NCBI RefSeq assembly: GCF_008935075.1
Contig: NZ_CP044545.1
Coordinates: 2,135,501 to 2,199,500, forward strand
Reading direction: 5' to 3'
Origin: Pradoshia sp. D12
GTDB taxonomy: Bacteria > Bacillota > Bacilli > Bacillales > Pradoshiaceae
DNA length: 64,000 nucleotides
How positions within the stretch are numbered: position 1 is the first letter of the stretch; each line of letters starts with the position of its first letter. The notes beneath the pieces were generated by a model. That model did not search any database and was not told where the DNA came from. It was given only the letters and a program-made list of their open reading frames with translations. A program made the position numbers and the translations under genes. Positions 46,557-58,673 of the stretch are shown here, in pieces.

Positions 46557-47052
46557 TAAACAAACTCTCTCTTTCAAAAAAATATAATCTCATTTCACTT
46601 ACCAAGCTTTCTGTATGTAATCAAGTACATTTAATACTCTAGCAACATAAATTCCCCATACTTTAAGTATAGTTGTTTTACAATTAATGTATATTCAACC
46701 ACACAATAGTTTTCTACTCACTATTACCAACATACGCCTATTTATTGTGACTAATTTATACTATATCACTAACTTTTATTCTTTCTGTATTGCTTTATAT
46801 AGTATGATTGAGAGCTTAAATAATTATTAATAAAAACGACACACTATCAATTTTTAAAATGACGACCTCTCCCAGTAACCTCACTTACTTATGTTACGAT
46901 TCACCATGGTTATTTAAGAGTCAAAAAAGACGTTGGTAATTCACCCATACCTGCTGGCAACAGATGAATCAATAAAATCCTTCCGCTAAACTTTACAGTT
47001 ATTTCATTTTTAAAAATCTTGTTCGATTTAGTAATGATAACTAATAAATGTT
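46557..47052. other. AT-rich 496-base intergenic stretch before the RT-TIR gene
   Basis: No supported gene. It contains short perfect stems, for example ATACTT-A-AAGTAT and AATAGT-N9-ACTATT on the minus strand, and could hold a non-coding RNA. I did not find the long a1/a2 complementarity that marks retron msr-msd RNAs. Confidence 0.4.
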
Positions 47053-47775
47053 TTATGCACTCTGGATTCCCCATTTCTCAATATTAATGTCAAATTCTGT
47101 TGCAACCTGTTCTGTAAAGAATTTATTCAGTTTTTCAAAATCATTTTTTAGTTGTTCATAATGAAGGTAGCTTTCTTGTAGTTCACCTATTGGTTTCATA
47201 TAAAAAGTTTCTTCATCACTTTTTTCTATGTATGTATACCAACGTCGATAGTTACTTTGGTGCGTAGTCAAGAAATTGTTTAATTCTTTTATGATTTCAT
47301 TAGACAAATCATATAGATTAGTCTCTTTGCTTACTTTATTACTTTTTCTTTTTTTTGCATCCCCTAGTATCTTAATTTCATCTCTTACAAACTTATATAC
47401 TTCAAAATAAGAATCTAGTGTTTCCTTTATATTGTCATGTTCAAAATCCACCTTAAATAACGTTCGTTTTGTATCTAAGAACGTACGTAACTGCCTTTTA
47501 AACAATTGGTTTGGATTATCAAATAAAACATTAAATCCACCAATGGTTAATTTCTCAACACGAAAAGCCCATTTTTTAAGACCTATGAATACCATCAGGA
47601 GGGTTATAAAGATTAAGGGTATTAACGTGAATAGGGTAGTAGAAATAAAATTTAAATTTCGCCACAACGTATTTACATAATGAACTTGTATTTTTTGTAT
47701 ATCAACTATACTAAGAAAAACTATTAATCCACCGATAAGCAATGTTATGATTGACCATTTCGCTATTTTCTTCAT
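47053..47775 (-). CDS. two-membrane-segment protein, possible effector of the TIR module
   Basis: This 240-residue protein has two N-terminal membrane segments (about residues 5-22 and 45-66) and a mainly helical cytoplasmic part of about 170 residues, with LTIGGFNVLFDNPNQLFKRQ right after the membrane part. I recognise no enzymatic motif and no Macro or SLOG domain. GAGGTGG precedes the ATG at 47775. It starts 56 bases after the TIR gene in the same orientation, so the pair is probably an operon. By analogy with type II Thoeris and CBASS, a membrane protein next to a TIR enzyme may be the death effector; this is inference. Confidence 0.6.
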   Translation of the reverse strand: MKKIAKWSIITLLIGGLIVFLSIVDIQKIQVHYVNTLWRNLNFISTTLFTLIPLIFITLLMVFIGLKKWAFRVEKLTIGGFNVLFDNPNQLFKRQLRTFLDTKRTLFKVDFEHDNIKETLDSYFEVYKFVRDEIKILGDAKKRKSNKVSKETNLYDLSNEIIKELNNFLTTHQSNYRRWYTYIEKSDEETFYMKPIGELQESYLHYEQLKNDFEKLNKFFTEQVATEFDINIEKWGIQSA

Positions 47776-47831
47776 AATTCCACCTCGCATCCAAAGACAC
47801 CCATTTTCTCCATATATTAAATCAAAGAATA

Positions 47832-48674
47832 TTAGTTGTTAGTACTATTTATATATCTTTTTAATGAAGGAAGTATCTCTTTTGCTATTTTTTCTAGATT
47901 CTCATCTTTACGATGTAAATATTTAATGTCATCAAATAGAAAGTCTATTTTATCTATATCAACATCCTGATGAACTACAGCTATCGTTAATAAATTTTTT
48001 TTAGATGCATATCTACTTGAAAATTTAGTCAACTCCAAATCACACCAATTAGAGTTAATAAAGTCGTTAGTAATCCAAAAAATTACTCCTGCAGATTGTT
48101 TTATTCCTTTTTGAATTGCTTTAACAATTGATTCTCCATAATCAATATTAACTTTATCAAACCAAACAGGTAATCCTGCTCCATTTAAGTAAGGAATCAA
48201 ATCCTCGACTTCACTTTTATTTTTAGAAGAATGACTCAAGAATATAGGCATCTGATTTCCAAGTGGTTTATCTATTACATAACCCATCTTTTCTAATTCA
48301 CTTTTTTCATAATATCGGAAAAGTAATTCACTGTTCATCGCTTCTAATACATCGATGTCTCTTACTAAAGTTTGACTATTAAACCTTCTATAGCCTATTT
48401 CTTGACTTAATTCATTAAATGTAATATCCGGACGATAACGTAAACCTGCAGCCCTCATCATATTTTTCATTACCTCAATATGTCCTTCTTTTGGATTTTC
48501 ATAACTTACTACAATGAAAAATTCTAAATTATATGGAATCGAGTTAGTCATAAGATTTACCATTTGAAGAGAAGTTGCATCTTGATTTTTTAATAATTCC
48601 ATTAGTACCGGTACTAATGGTTTTCTTACACCATAATCACATTCCCACACATAATCTTTGTCTAATTTCACCAT
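47832..48674 (-). CDS. TIR-domain protein with unknown N-terminal domain
   Basis: This 280-residue protein has a C-terminal TIR domain (about residues 143-273) with IFLSHSSKNKSEVEDL, the loop PVWFDKVNIDYGES and SNWCDLELTKF, in which Trp210 and Glu214 correspond to the NADase active-site pair. The N-terminal 140 residues (WECDYGVRKPLVPVLMELLK) do not match a domain I know. The chosen ATG at 48674 has AAGGGAG seven bases upstream. It is the first gene of a probable operon with the two-membrane-segment protein and lies in an AT-rich island with an RT-TIR fusion, so a role in phage defence is likely but not shown. Confidence 0.75.
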   Translation of the reverse strand: MVKLDKDYVWECDYGVRKPLVPVLMELLKNQDATSLQMVNLMTNSIPYNLEFFIVVSYENPKEGHIEVMKNMMRAAGLRYRPDITFNELSQEIGYRRFNSQTLVRDIDVLEAMNSELLFRYYEKSELEKMGYVIDKPLGNQMPIFLSHSSKNKSEVEDLIPYLNGAGLPVWFDKVNIDYGESIVKAIQKGIKQSAGVIFWITNDFINSNWCDLELTKFSSRYASKKNLLTIAVVHQDVDIDKIDFLFDDIKYLHRKDENLEKIAKEILPSLKRYINSTNN

Positions 48675-49150
48675 TTTCACACTCCCTTATGGAAAATTCT
48701 ATCATTTTTAAATACTTACTATCATATTATCACGTTTAGAAATTATTTTAGTTACATATTTCTGTTTTTTTCTGCTTCGAATTCCTATTACTACAAATAT
48801 TTTTAGTTTTGCTTATACATTTGTATTATTTAAAATAAAAAAGAGTAAGAACTTTTGTCCTTTCTCTTTTGGAATGTATTTGTTTGTTGTTTTTTAATTT
48901 CCTCAATTCTTCTATTAGAATTATAAGTTCTAATTTCTTGTTGACCATCACTCCCGCACCCGTTATAGCGGCAGTTTTTATCTTTTACATCTATCTTAAA
49001 TTATTATCAAAAAATCTTTTTTGCTTATTTTTTCATCAAACTTTTGTTTTTCTTCCAGACCTCTTTAATTTTCTGCAGCCAAATGTTTAAAGGTGGCAAA
49101 GATTCATTTACTTGAATGTCACCTTCCAAAATAGATTTTTTATTATAATT
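48675..49150. other. 476-base stretch with possible gene remnant
   Basis: On the minus strand after the flavin oxidoreductase stop, a frame reads ILEGDIQVNESLPPLNIWLQ and continues to KKNKSLMKK before a stop near 49004. It has no start or ribosome binding site and looks like the tail of a lost gene. I see no complete gene here. Confidence 0.35.
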
Positions 49151-51064
49151 CTACAAATTTAAGACTGCATCATATGCTTCGTGTACCGCATCGAGTACTT
49201 TTCTAACCTTCACGCTATCACCAACGTTAACAATATTCGTTTTATTTTTTAAAGAGTGATATAGATGATTGTTAGGCGAAAATCCTGCTGCTACCACAAC
49301 GCTATCACAATCATTCCATTCTTTATTGCCGTTTACCTCAATTTCTACGGCTTGATCTAGTACTTCTGTTACTTTAGCAGATGTTTTAAACGTGATATTT
49401 GGGTGCTGCAAAAGCTGGTTTAACATCATTGCATTTTGTATAAATAAAGGTTCAGGTAACATTTTTTCAGCCATTTCGATAATAGTGATCTGCATTCCTT
49501 TATTTGCAAGCACAACTGCGGTTTCACAGCCGACTAGCCCGCCGCCAATAACCGATATCTTTTTTCCAAGAAGAGCTTGATTTTGCAGAACGTCTGTTGC
49601 TGTGTAAACATGGCTCTTATTCAGTCCCTTGATTGCACTTGGCATTATAGGATTGCCACCGGTAGCATGAACCACCAAATCTGCTTTATAGGATAATATC
49701 GCTTCTTCCGTTGCCTCTTTACAATACCTAATCGAGATATTTAACCGGTCAAGTTTTGTCCGATAATAATCGAGAATTTTCATTCCATCCCGCTTAAACG
49801 GAGGCATACAGGCATTATGAAAGTTCCCTCCTAGATAGGCTTTTTTCTCCCATATTTCCACATCATGACCTGCTTCTGCAGCTGTTATGGCAGCTTGACA
49901 GCCGCCAGGACCAGCACCTATCACTAGAACCCGCTTCGATTCATCTGCTGCTTTCAATTCTTTCAATCCCTCATAGCCCGTAAGAGGATTGACGGCGCAG
50001 TTTATGCTCTTACCAGCAGCAACGGTAGCAATACAGCCTTCATTACAATAAATGCAATGTCTGATTTCGTCCGTTCTATTTTCCATCACTTTCTTTGGAA
50101 AATTTGGGTCTGCCAAAAACTCTCTTCCAACTCCCGCGATATCAATCCAACCATTTCGAAGTGCAGCTTCAGCCTTTTCAATGTCACCCAGGCGCCCATT
50201 TGAAAGAACTGGCAAAGACGTGACAGCCTTAATTTTAGCAGATGAAATCATTTGTGGAACCATATCCTGCTGGTAAATAGGCGGCATTGCTATGTACCAA
50301 TTATCATGACAGCCAGCGTCAACATGTAATGCATGGACACCCTTGCTTTCTAATAGTTTGGCAATCTCTATTCCTTCTTCAATTCCCCTGTACCCTTCTT
50401 CTACTGGCAAGAAATGATCCGGGGTAAATTTAACAAGGAGAGGGAAGTCACTTCCAAGGTCTTCCTTGATGACATCGATTATTTCTGTTAAAAATCTCAT
50501 CCTGTTTTCAAAGCTTCCGCCATATTCATCCTGGCGGATATTCCATCGTTTAGTCATGAATTTATCTGTCAGGTACCCGCCATAAGCATGGATTTCAATG
50601 GCGTCTGCTCCTGCTCTCTTCGCTAATTTTACTGTTCTCGAGATTTCACCTTGTATAAACTTAATTTCATCAATCGTCAATTCTTCAAAGGTTATATTAG
50701 CACCGGGATACAATGGTAAAGCTGATGCTGAAGCAGGCTTTAGCCTGCCCTCTCCTATACCACCTAATCCAATTCCGGGCACCACTTGAAGGCAGATTTT
50801 ACAATCAAATTCATGGGCCCTATCCACTAGCTCTTTAAAGCCTGCAAAACTTTCTTCTGTCAATGTGGATGCAGGGGTATGGCCATCGATAGCTTCTGTT
50901 GCAATAACGGTTGTCATCACCATCGATGCTCCGCCCTTTGCTCTGGTAACATAGTAATCTACTGTTCTTGGATCAAAATTTCCGAGTTCTGCTCCCATTG
51001 GAACCATAACAAATCTGTTTTTCAGTTCCAAATTTCCGACTTTAATAGGTTCTAATACCAACAT
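49151..51064 (-). CDS. NADH:flavin oxidoreductase / 2,4-dienoyl-CoA reductase-like enzyme
   Basis: This 637-residue protein has an N-terminal old-yellow-enzyme TIM barrel (about 1-340) that binds FMN, an iron-sulphur cluster motif (CIYCNEGC then C in SINCAVNP), and a C-terminal FAD/NAD-binding part (VLVIGAGPGG near 380; ISVIGGGLVG near 520). This is the architecture of 2,4-dienoyl-CoA reductase, enoate reductase and BaiCD-type enzymes, which reduce conjugated C=C bonds. The substrate is not known from context. GAGGTGG precedes the ATG. It lies between the defence island and the galactoside locus. Confidence 0.88.
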   Translation of the reverse strand: MLVLEPIKVGNLELKNRFVMVPMGAELGNFDPRTVDYYVTRAKGGASMVMTTVIATEAIDGHTPASTLTEESFAGFKELVDRAHEFDCKICLQVVPGIGLGGIGEGRLKPASASALPLYPGANITFEELTIDEIKFIQGEISRTVKLAKRAGADAIEIHAYGGYLTDKFMTKRWNIRQDEYGGSFENRMRFLTEIIDVIKEDLGSDFPLLVKFTPDHFLPVEEGYRGIEEGIEIAKLLESKGVHALHVDAGCHDNWYIAMPPIYQQDMVPQMISSAKIKAVTSLPVLSNGRLGDIEKAEAALRNGWIDIAGVGREFLADPNFPKKVMENRTDEIRHCIYCNEGCIATVAAGKSINCAVNPLTGYEGLKELKAADESKRVLVIGAGPGGCQAAITAAEAGHDVEIWEKKAYLGGNFHNACMPPFKRDGMKILDYYRTKLDRLNISIRYCKEATEEAILSYKADLVVHATGGNPIMPSAIKGLNKSHVYTATDVLQNQALLGKKISVIGGGLVGCETAVVLANKGMQITIIEMAEKMLPEPLFIQNAMMLNQLLQHPNITFKTSAKVTEVLDQAVEIEVNGNKEWNDCDSVVVAAGFSPNNHLYHSLKNKTNIVNVGDSVKVRKVLDAVHEAYDAVLNL

Positions 51065-51276
51065 TTTGTGGCCACCTCATTAAAAGGGACGATCAAAACC
51101 ATGCCAGAAGCGTCCCCTTGCTTTCATATATTATTAGATAATTTTATGTGATATATTTCACATAAAGAATGATGACTGGATTTTAAAGATAAGTACCATC
51201 CATACAATTATTGTAAATTTTTCTATAAATTTAATCAATGTGATTTAAACGCTTTATTTGTACGGTTTGTGAAAAA

Positions 51277-51307
51277 AACAGTAGTCATACTCTGCGTGAC
51301 TGCTGTT
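51277..51307 (-). terminator. terminator after the GH20 pseudogene
   Basis: AACAGTAGTCA (51277-51287) pairs with TGACTGCTGTT (51297-51307) with one mismatch; on the minus strand a T7 run follows. It ends the galactoside locus. Confidence 0.8.
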
Positions 51308-51356
51308 TACACAGGTTTTAGAACATATTATGATTTCTTATATTGTTTATTCATTT

Positions 51357-53255
51357 CTATATAACTTTAAATCGGATAAAGATATGCCATATTCCTGCTA
51401 TAACAGAAGGTGTTGCAATTGTATGCCATAAGTTAGCACTGATAGCGCTTGTTTCTTCTTCCTTTTCCCGGCCATCAAAATAGAGAATCTCTTGTTCTAA
51501 TTCTTCCAACTCGTTTATCCTGCCTTTAAGGTAGTCATTGAGACGGTTAATGGCGGATTGAATCCGCTGCAGCAGGCCGCCCATCCGAAGATCGAATACA
51601 CAAGACCGAATATTTTATTCTCTTCCATCCACTGCGTTTGATAAGCTTTCATGAATTCCTCTGCTAACTTTTTCATTTCAGGTAAGAAGGTATTACAATA
51701 GTCCTCCATAATTTCACGATTTTGATTATGATAGGCTTGCCGAATGTTTATCCCTGCCTCACACTTAATTGCTAATAAACTGCTTAAGGAATACTGTGTC
51801 AGAAACAATGCCTGCCAATCGGGATTTCTATTGATACACTTTTTAAAACGATCTGCACAGTTTTGAAAGTGCGAAGCATACTCATTAGGTATCACATGTC
51901 TATCAAATAACCCGAATAATACATCTTGATACAATAGATACTTAGCCGGGTTAATTGAATGGTTATTCGGCAATTTATTACCAGGTACCATCATCGTCAT
52001 ATCCAAGCTCATAAAATCAGAGTAATTCCCTCCGACACATGTGGTAAAGCGCTCCTCCAGGCGGCTTGTTTCAGCATTATCCGTATAACAAAGCTGTAAG
52101 GTCGGAAGTATGGAATAAATTGATGCTTCCGCGCCGTTATCACCCCAGGCTGTAATAAATACATCTTTAACTCCATTACGAAGGCAGCTTTTATGAGCAA
52201 TTTCACCTGCATGATGACTAAAATGATTATTTGAGGAAAAGCCAGTCCATTTCCAAGCGCCGCCAGCAAAAATTATGTTGTTACTGAGTTGTTTATGTTT
52301 TTTCAACATACCATCATATTTTTCCGACTCAACCGAATAGTAATCCCAATAAACTAATGATATGTCATCTGGGATCATTTCTATAACATCCTCTCGAATT
52401 GGGCTTTCGGTATCGTAATACTCTCCCGAACTCGCCAACCGGAAAAACATATCACTCCACATCATCGGCTCATAGCTGTACTTTCTGGCAATTTCCATCA
52501 AGCGGCCAAAATGCTTAAGCAACAAAGTCGACCGGTCCCGAAAACCATGTTTATCCAGATACTTGCCAAGCCCGACCATATGGGCCTCATCCATTCCAAT
52601 ATTGATTTTTCTGCTGGAAATATGTTTGGACATAGTCCTGAACATTGCATCAATCAAATCGTACGTTTTCTCTTCATCAATAAGCAGGATATCATCACAA
52701 TCCACGATATCGGAAAATGTCTCCCATTTTAATGCTGTACCCAAATGTGCCAGCGTTTGAATACAGGGAATCAGCTCGATTCCGAAGCTGCTTGTATACA
52801 GATCCATACTTTTTAATTGTTCTCCCGAATAACGGCCACGCATATAGCCAAAATACGGATACTCTTTTATCTCATACGTGTCTTCAGTATATAGCTGCAC
52901 AGAAGAATACCCCATTAAGGCCAAATGTTTGATCAACTTTTGAAAGGTTTCGACTTTTAAAACGGCATTTCTGGAGCAGTCAATTAAGACCCCAAGGGAA
53001 TTATAAACTGGTTTCTCCGAAGAGCTCATCCTTTTTCATCCTTTCTATCAATAGGCCTAGTGCACGGAAGAATTGGCACGGTTCTTGATAGGCAATCGTT
53101 CCACTTTTACCATCATATTGAACGTGAATTCCAGATTCTGAAGATTCCACTAAAATGGTAATCCCATTGTCTGATTGCTTGATGTTTAATAGATTTAAGA
53201 TTTCCTGAGAAGCTGAATCCAATTGCTCATCCAACCCAATTAATTATATTTGCAT
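51357..53255 (-). pseudogene. GH20 beta-N-acetylhexosaminidase, broken by three lesions
   Basis: Three minus-strand pieces together make a GH20 hexosaminidase of about 630 residues. Its ATG (53255) has GGAGG but codon 4 is TAA. The N-terminal domain then continues (LDEQLDSASQEILNLLNIK) to near 53005-53017, where a frame change at an AAA run leads to the main catalytic part (VYNSLGVLIDCSRNAVL, catalytic DE in INIGMDEAHM). Near 51598-51606 a second frame change leads to the C terminus (FDLRMGGLLQRIQSAINRL). The middle piece alone (51515-53029, 504 residues) keeps the catalytic residues. It follows lacZ and would release HexNAc in a functional relative. Confidence 0.82.
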
Positions 53256-53280
53256 GGCTACCTCCACCTCTATTCAAAAT

Positions 53281-53325
53281 CAGCGAAATCCTAATGAGCG
53301 TACGTACTCTCACGGGATTTCGCTG
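53281..53325. terminator. hairpin between lacZ and the GH20 gene
   Basis: CAGCGAAATCC (53281-53291) pairs perfectly with GGATTTCGCTG (53315-53325). The T run is strong on the plus side (CTTTTTTT) and weak on the minus side, so it may only partly reduce read-through into the GH20 gene or may stabilise the lacZ mRNA end. Confidence 0.65.
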
Positions 53326-53331
53326 CTTTTT

Positions 53332-56502
<3,171 letters not shown>

Positions 56503-56765
56503 TCACCCTTCTTTCTACATAATCGAATACTTACTTACTTTTTGATTGCTCTGTATTTTCTCATCATTCATTCGCCATTAAGTTCATCGGCAGTTAGCAA
56601 ATTAAACGGAAACGAAAAGTTTATTCGTCCAGTAAAAGCGTGAAATCGCTTATAGAAACTGAGCATAATCTCATTAAGTCAGCCATTTTAGAGTTGCATG
56701 AATGATGAAGAACAACTTGTTTCTCAGCCTTTTATCCAATTCCTTTTTGAATACTCGAAAATCAA

Positions 56766-57590
56766 CTACTTCACTGACCCCATCATGCCGGCAACGAAAT
56801 GTTTTTGGAGAAGGAAGAATATCAGTGCAGTTGGCAGCGTTGCAATAACAATCGTTGTCATAATCACTCCAAAGTCTGGAGAATATCCTGATCCAAGATT
56901 TGATATTAACAACGGCAAGGTATGGTTCTCTGGTGACTGGAGCACTACAAGAGGCCATATGTAATTGTTCCAGCTTGCCATAAAAGTAATAATAGCGGCT
57001 GCAGCATATGTTGTTTTCATTGTTGGAATATAAATCCTAAGGAAAACCCCTAGCTCCGATAATCCATCAATTCGGCCAGCCTCAATTATTTCCCTTGGGA
57101 ACATCTTTGTACTTTGGCGGAAGAAAAATATCAGAAAGGCTGTTACACTTGTTGGTAAAATAACTGCAGCAAGTGTATCAATACCCACCATTGGAGTAGC
57201 TTCGGAAATAGTTCCAAACATCCGAAATAACGGAACCATTAAAGCAGCAAAAGGAATCATCATGGAGAGTAATAAGAAGTTAAAAACATAGTCCTTCATT
57301 TTGCTTCTGAAAATTTCAAATCCATAACCAGCCAAAGAGGCAATCAACAAGGAAAGCAGTGTTGTAATAACCGCTATTTTAATAGAATTACTTAAAACAG
57401 ATACAAGATCGGTGGTATTCAACAAACTTTGAAAATTTTCAACTAGATGACTCCCTGGTAATAAGCGACCCTTTGTCACATCCACCGACTTATTAGTCGA
57501 ACTGACGACCATCCATATAAAAGGAAAGATGGAAATAATGGAGACTATGCTTAAAAAAGTATAGTTGAAAATGCTTTTAAGTTTACTCAT
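56766..57590 (-). CDS. carbohydrate ABC transporter permease (MalG/LacG-like)
   Basis: This 274-residue protein has six membrane segments and the permease EAA motif (EAGRIDGLSELGVFLRIYIP), so it couples to an MsmX-type shared ATPase; none is encoded here. It overlaps the preceding permease gene by eight bases. The start at 57590 has AGGTGAT upstream. The 270 bases between it and lacZ contain no gene. It is the inner-membrane half of a CUT1-type sugar importer, most likely for a galactoside oligosaccharide in view of LacZ and the GH20 gene. Confidence 0.9.
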   Translation of the reverse strand: MSKLKSIFNYTFLSIVSIISIFPFIWMVVSSTNKSVDVTKGRLLPGSHLVENFQSLLNTTDLVSVLSNSIKIAVITTLLSLLIASLAGYGFEIFRSKMKDYVFNFLLLSMMIPFAALMVPLFRMFGTISEATPMVGIDTLAAVILPTSVTAFLIFFFRQSTKMFPREIIEAGRIDGLSELGVFLRIYIPTMKTTYAAAAIITFMASWNNYIWPLVVLQSPENHTLPLLISNLGSGYSPDFGVIMTTIVIATLPTALIFFLLQKHFVAGMMGSVK

Positions 57591-58533
57591 TTTTATCACC
57601 TGCCACTTTAAATTGAATGATGGAGAAGAATACAATCATAATCACAATTGCATAGGAGACAGTGGCCGCATAACCAAAATCAGGGGTATATTTAAATGAC
57701 AGATTGTAAATATACTGAGAAATGGTCATCGTTGCATTCCCTGGTCCGCCTTGTGTAATATTCATCACTTCATCAAACAATTGAAGTGTCCCGATTGTTG
57801 AGATAATGGACGTAAACAAAATAATTGGTTTTAGTAATGGTATGGTTATTTTAAAAAACTGTTGAAATGAGGATGCGCCGTCAATTTTTGCTGATTCATA
57901 AATGGAATAATCAATATTTTGCAGAGCAGATAAGTAGAAGATCATATTATAACCAGTCCATCTCCAAGTGATGGCAATAATAATCGTGATTTTTGCCCAA
58001 AAGGGATCAGTCAACCACTGGATTGGTTCAGAGATAAGAGCTAATTTCATTAACATGGTATTCACAATGCCATCCATAGAAAATAAATATTTGAAAATAA
58101 CAGAGTATGCAACAAGTGAGGTTACACATGGTAAGAAAATGGCTGTTCGAAATAATCCCCTATACTTTAGTTTCGGATTATTCAGTAAAACTGATATAAA
58201 CAAAGCAAGGATAATCATAATCGGAACCTGAATAATGAGATAGATAACCGTATTTTTTACCGTTGTCAAAAAAGTGGGATCCTTAAGTAAACGTGCATAA
58301 TTGTCCAATCCGACAAAGGAAAGATTTGTACCCGTTCCAGATTGCAAAGACATTATAAATGCCTGAATCATTGGATAGAAAGTAAATGTGGAAATCATGA
58401 TGACTGCAAGCACGACAAAGGACCATCCAATCGTTGCATTTTTCACCCGATGCTTCCGACTGTTTTTTTGGGGTATTACATTCTGGCCGGTTGTGTTCGT
58501 ATGATAACTTTGTTTGGTTTTAGCCGGGAACAC
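57583..58533 (-). CDS. carbohydrate ABC transporter permease (MalF/LacF-like)
   Basis: This 316-residue protein has six membrane segments and the EAA motif ESAKIDGASSFQQFFKITIP. It pairs with the MalG-like protein, whose gene overlaps its stop codon (translational coupling). The start at 58533 leaves a gap of 140 bases after the binding-protein gene, which contains a strong stem-loop. Confidence 0.9.
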   Translation of the reverse strand: MFPAKTKQSYHTNTTGQNVIPQKNSRKHRVKNATIGWSFVVLAVIMISTFTFYPMIQAFIMSLQSGTGTNLSFVGLDNYARLLKDPTFLTTVKNTVIYLIIQVPIMIILALFISVLLNNPKLKYRGLFRTAIFLPCVTSLVAYSVIFKYLFSMDGIVNTMLMKLALISEPIQWLTDPFWAKITIIIAITWRWTGYNMIFYLSALQNIDYSIYESAKIDGASSFQQFFKITIPLLKPIILFTSIISTIGTLQLFDEVMNITQGGPGNATMTISQYIYNLSFKYTPDFGYAATVSYAIVIMIVFFSIIQFKVAGDKNE

Positions 58534-58566
58534 TATACATCAACTCCTTACTAGATTGATAAAAAA

Positions 58567-58633
58567 CTCGGGAAACGCGCCTGTTGATCAAAGTAGCTCC
58601 TATTCTTATAGGAGAAGCTTGCAATTTCCCGAG
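58567..58633 (-). promoter_or_regulatory. intergenic stem-loop between binding-protein and permease genes
   Basis: CTCGGGAAA (58567-58575) pairs with TTTCCCGAG (58625-58633), with an inner hairpin of CTCCTAT/ATAGGAG. A short T run follows on the minus strand. Such stems after the binding-protein gene usually lower permease expression and stabilise the upstream mRNA. Confidence 0.7.
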
Positions 58634-58673
58634 GCTTGAATTTTTATTTGCTAGATTAGCAGAGACCAACCTA

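Noticed and set aside
46149-47052. Canonical retron (RT with msr-msd RNA)
   Set aside because: No VTG motif after the YVDD region and no clear a1/a2 inverted repeat upstream, so I do not call a retron although the RT and TIR combination is reminiscent.
46895-47083. 55-codon minus-strand frame starting MGNPECIKHLL and ending in PTSFLTLK
   Set aside because: It overlaps the end of the two-membrane-segment gene, has no ribosome binding site and no recognised homologue.
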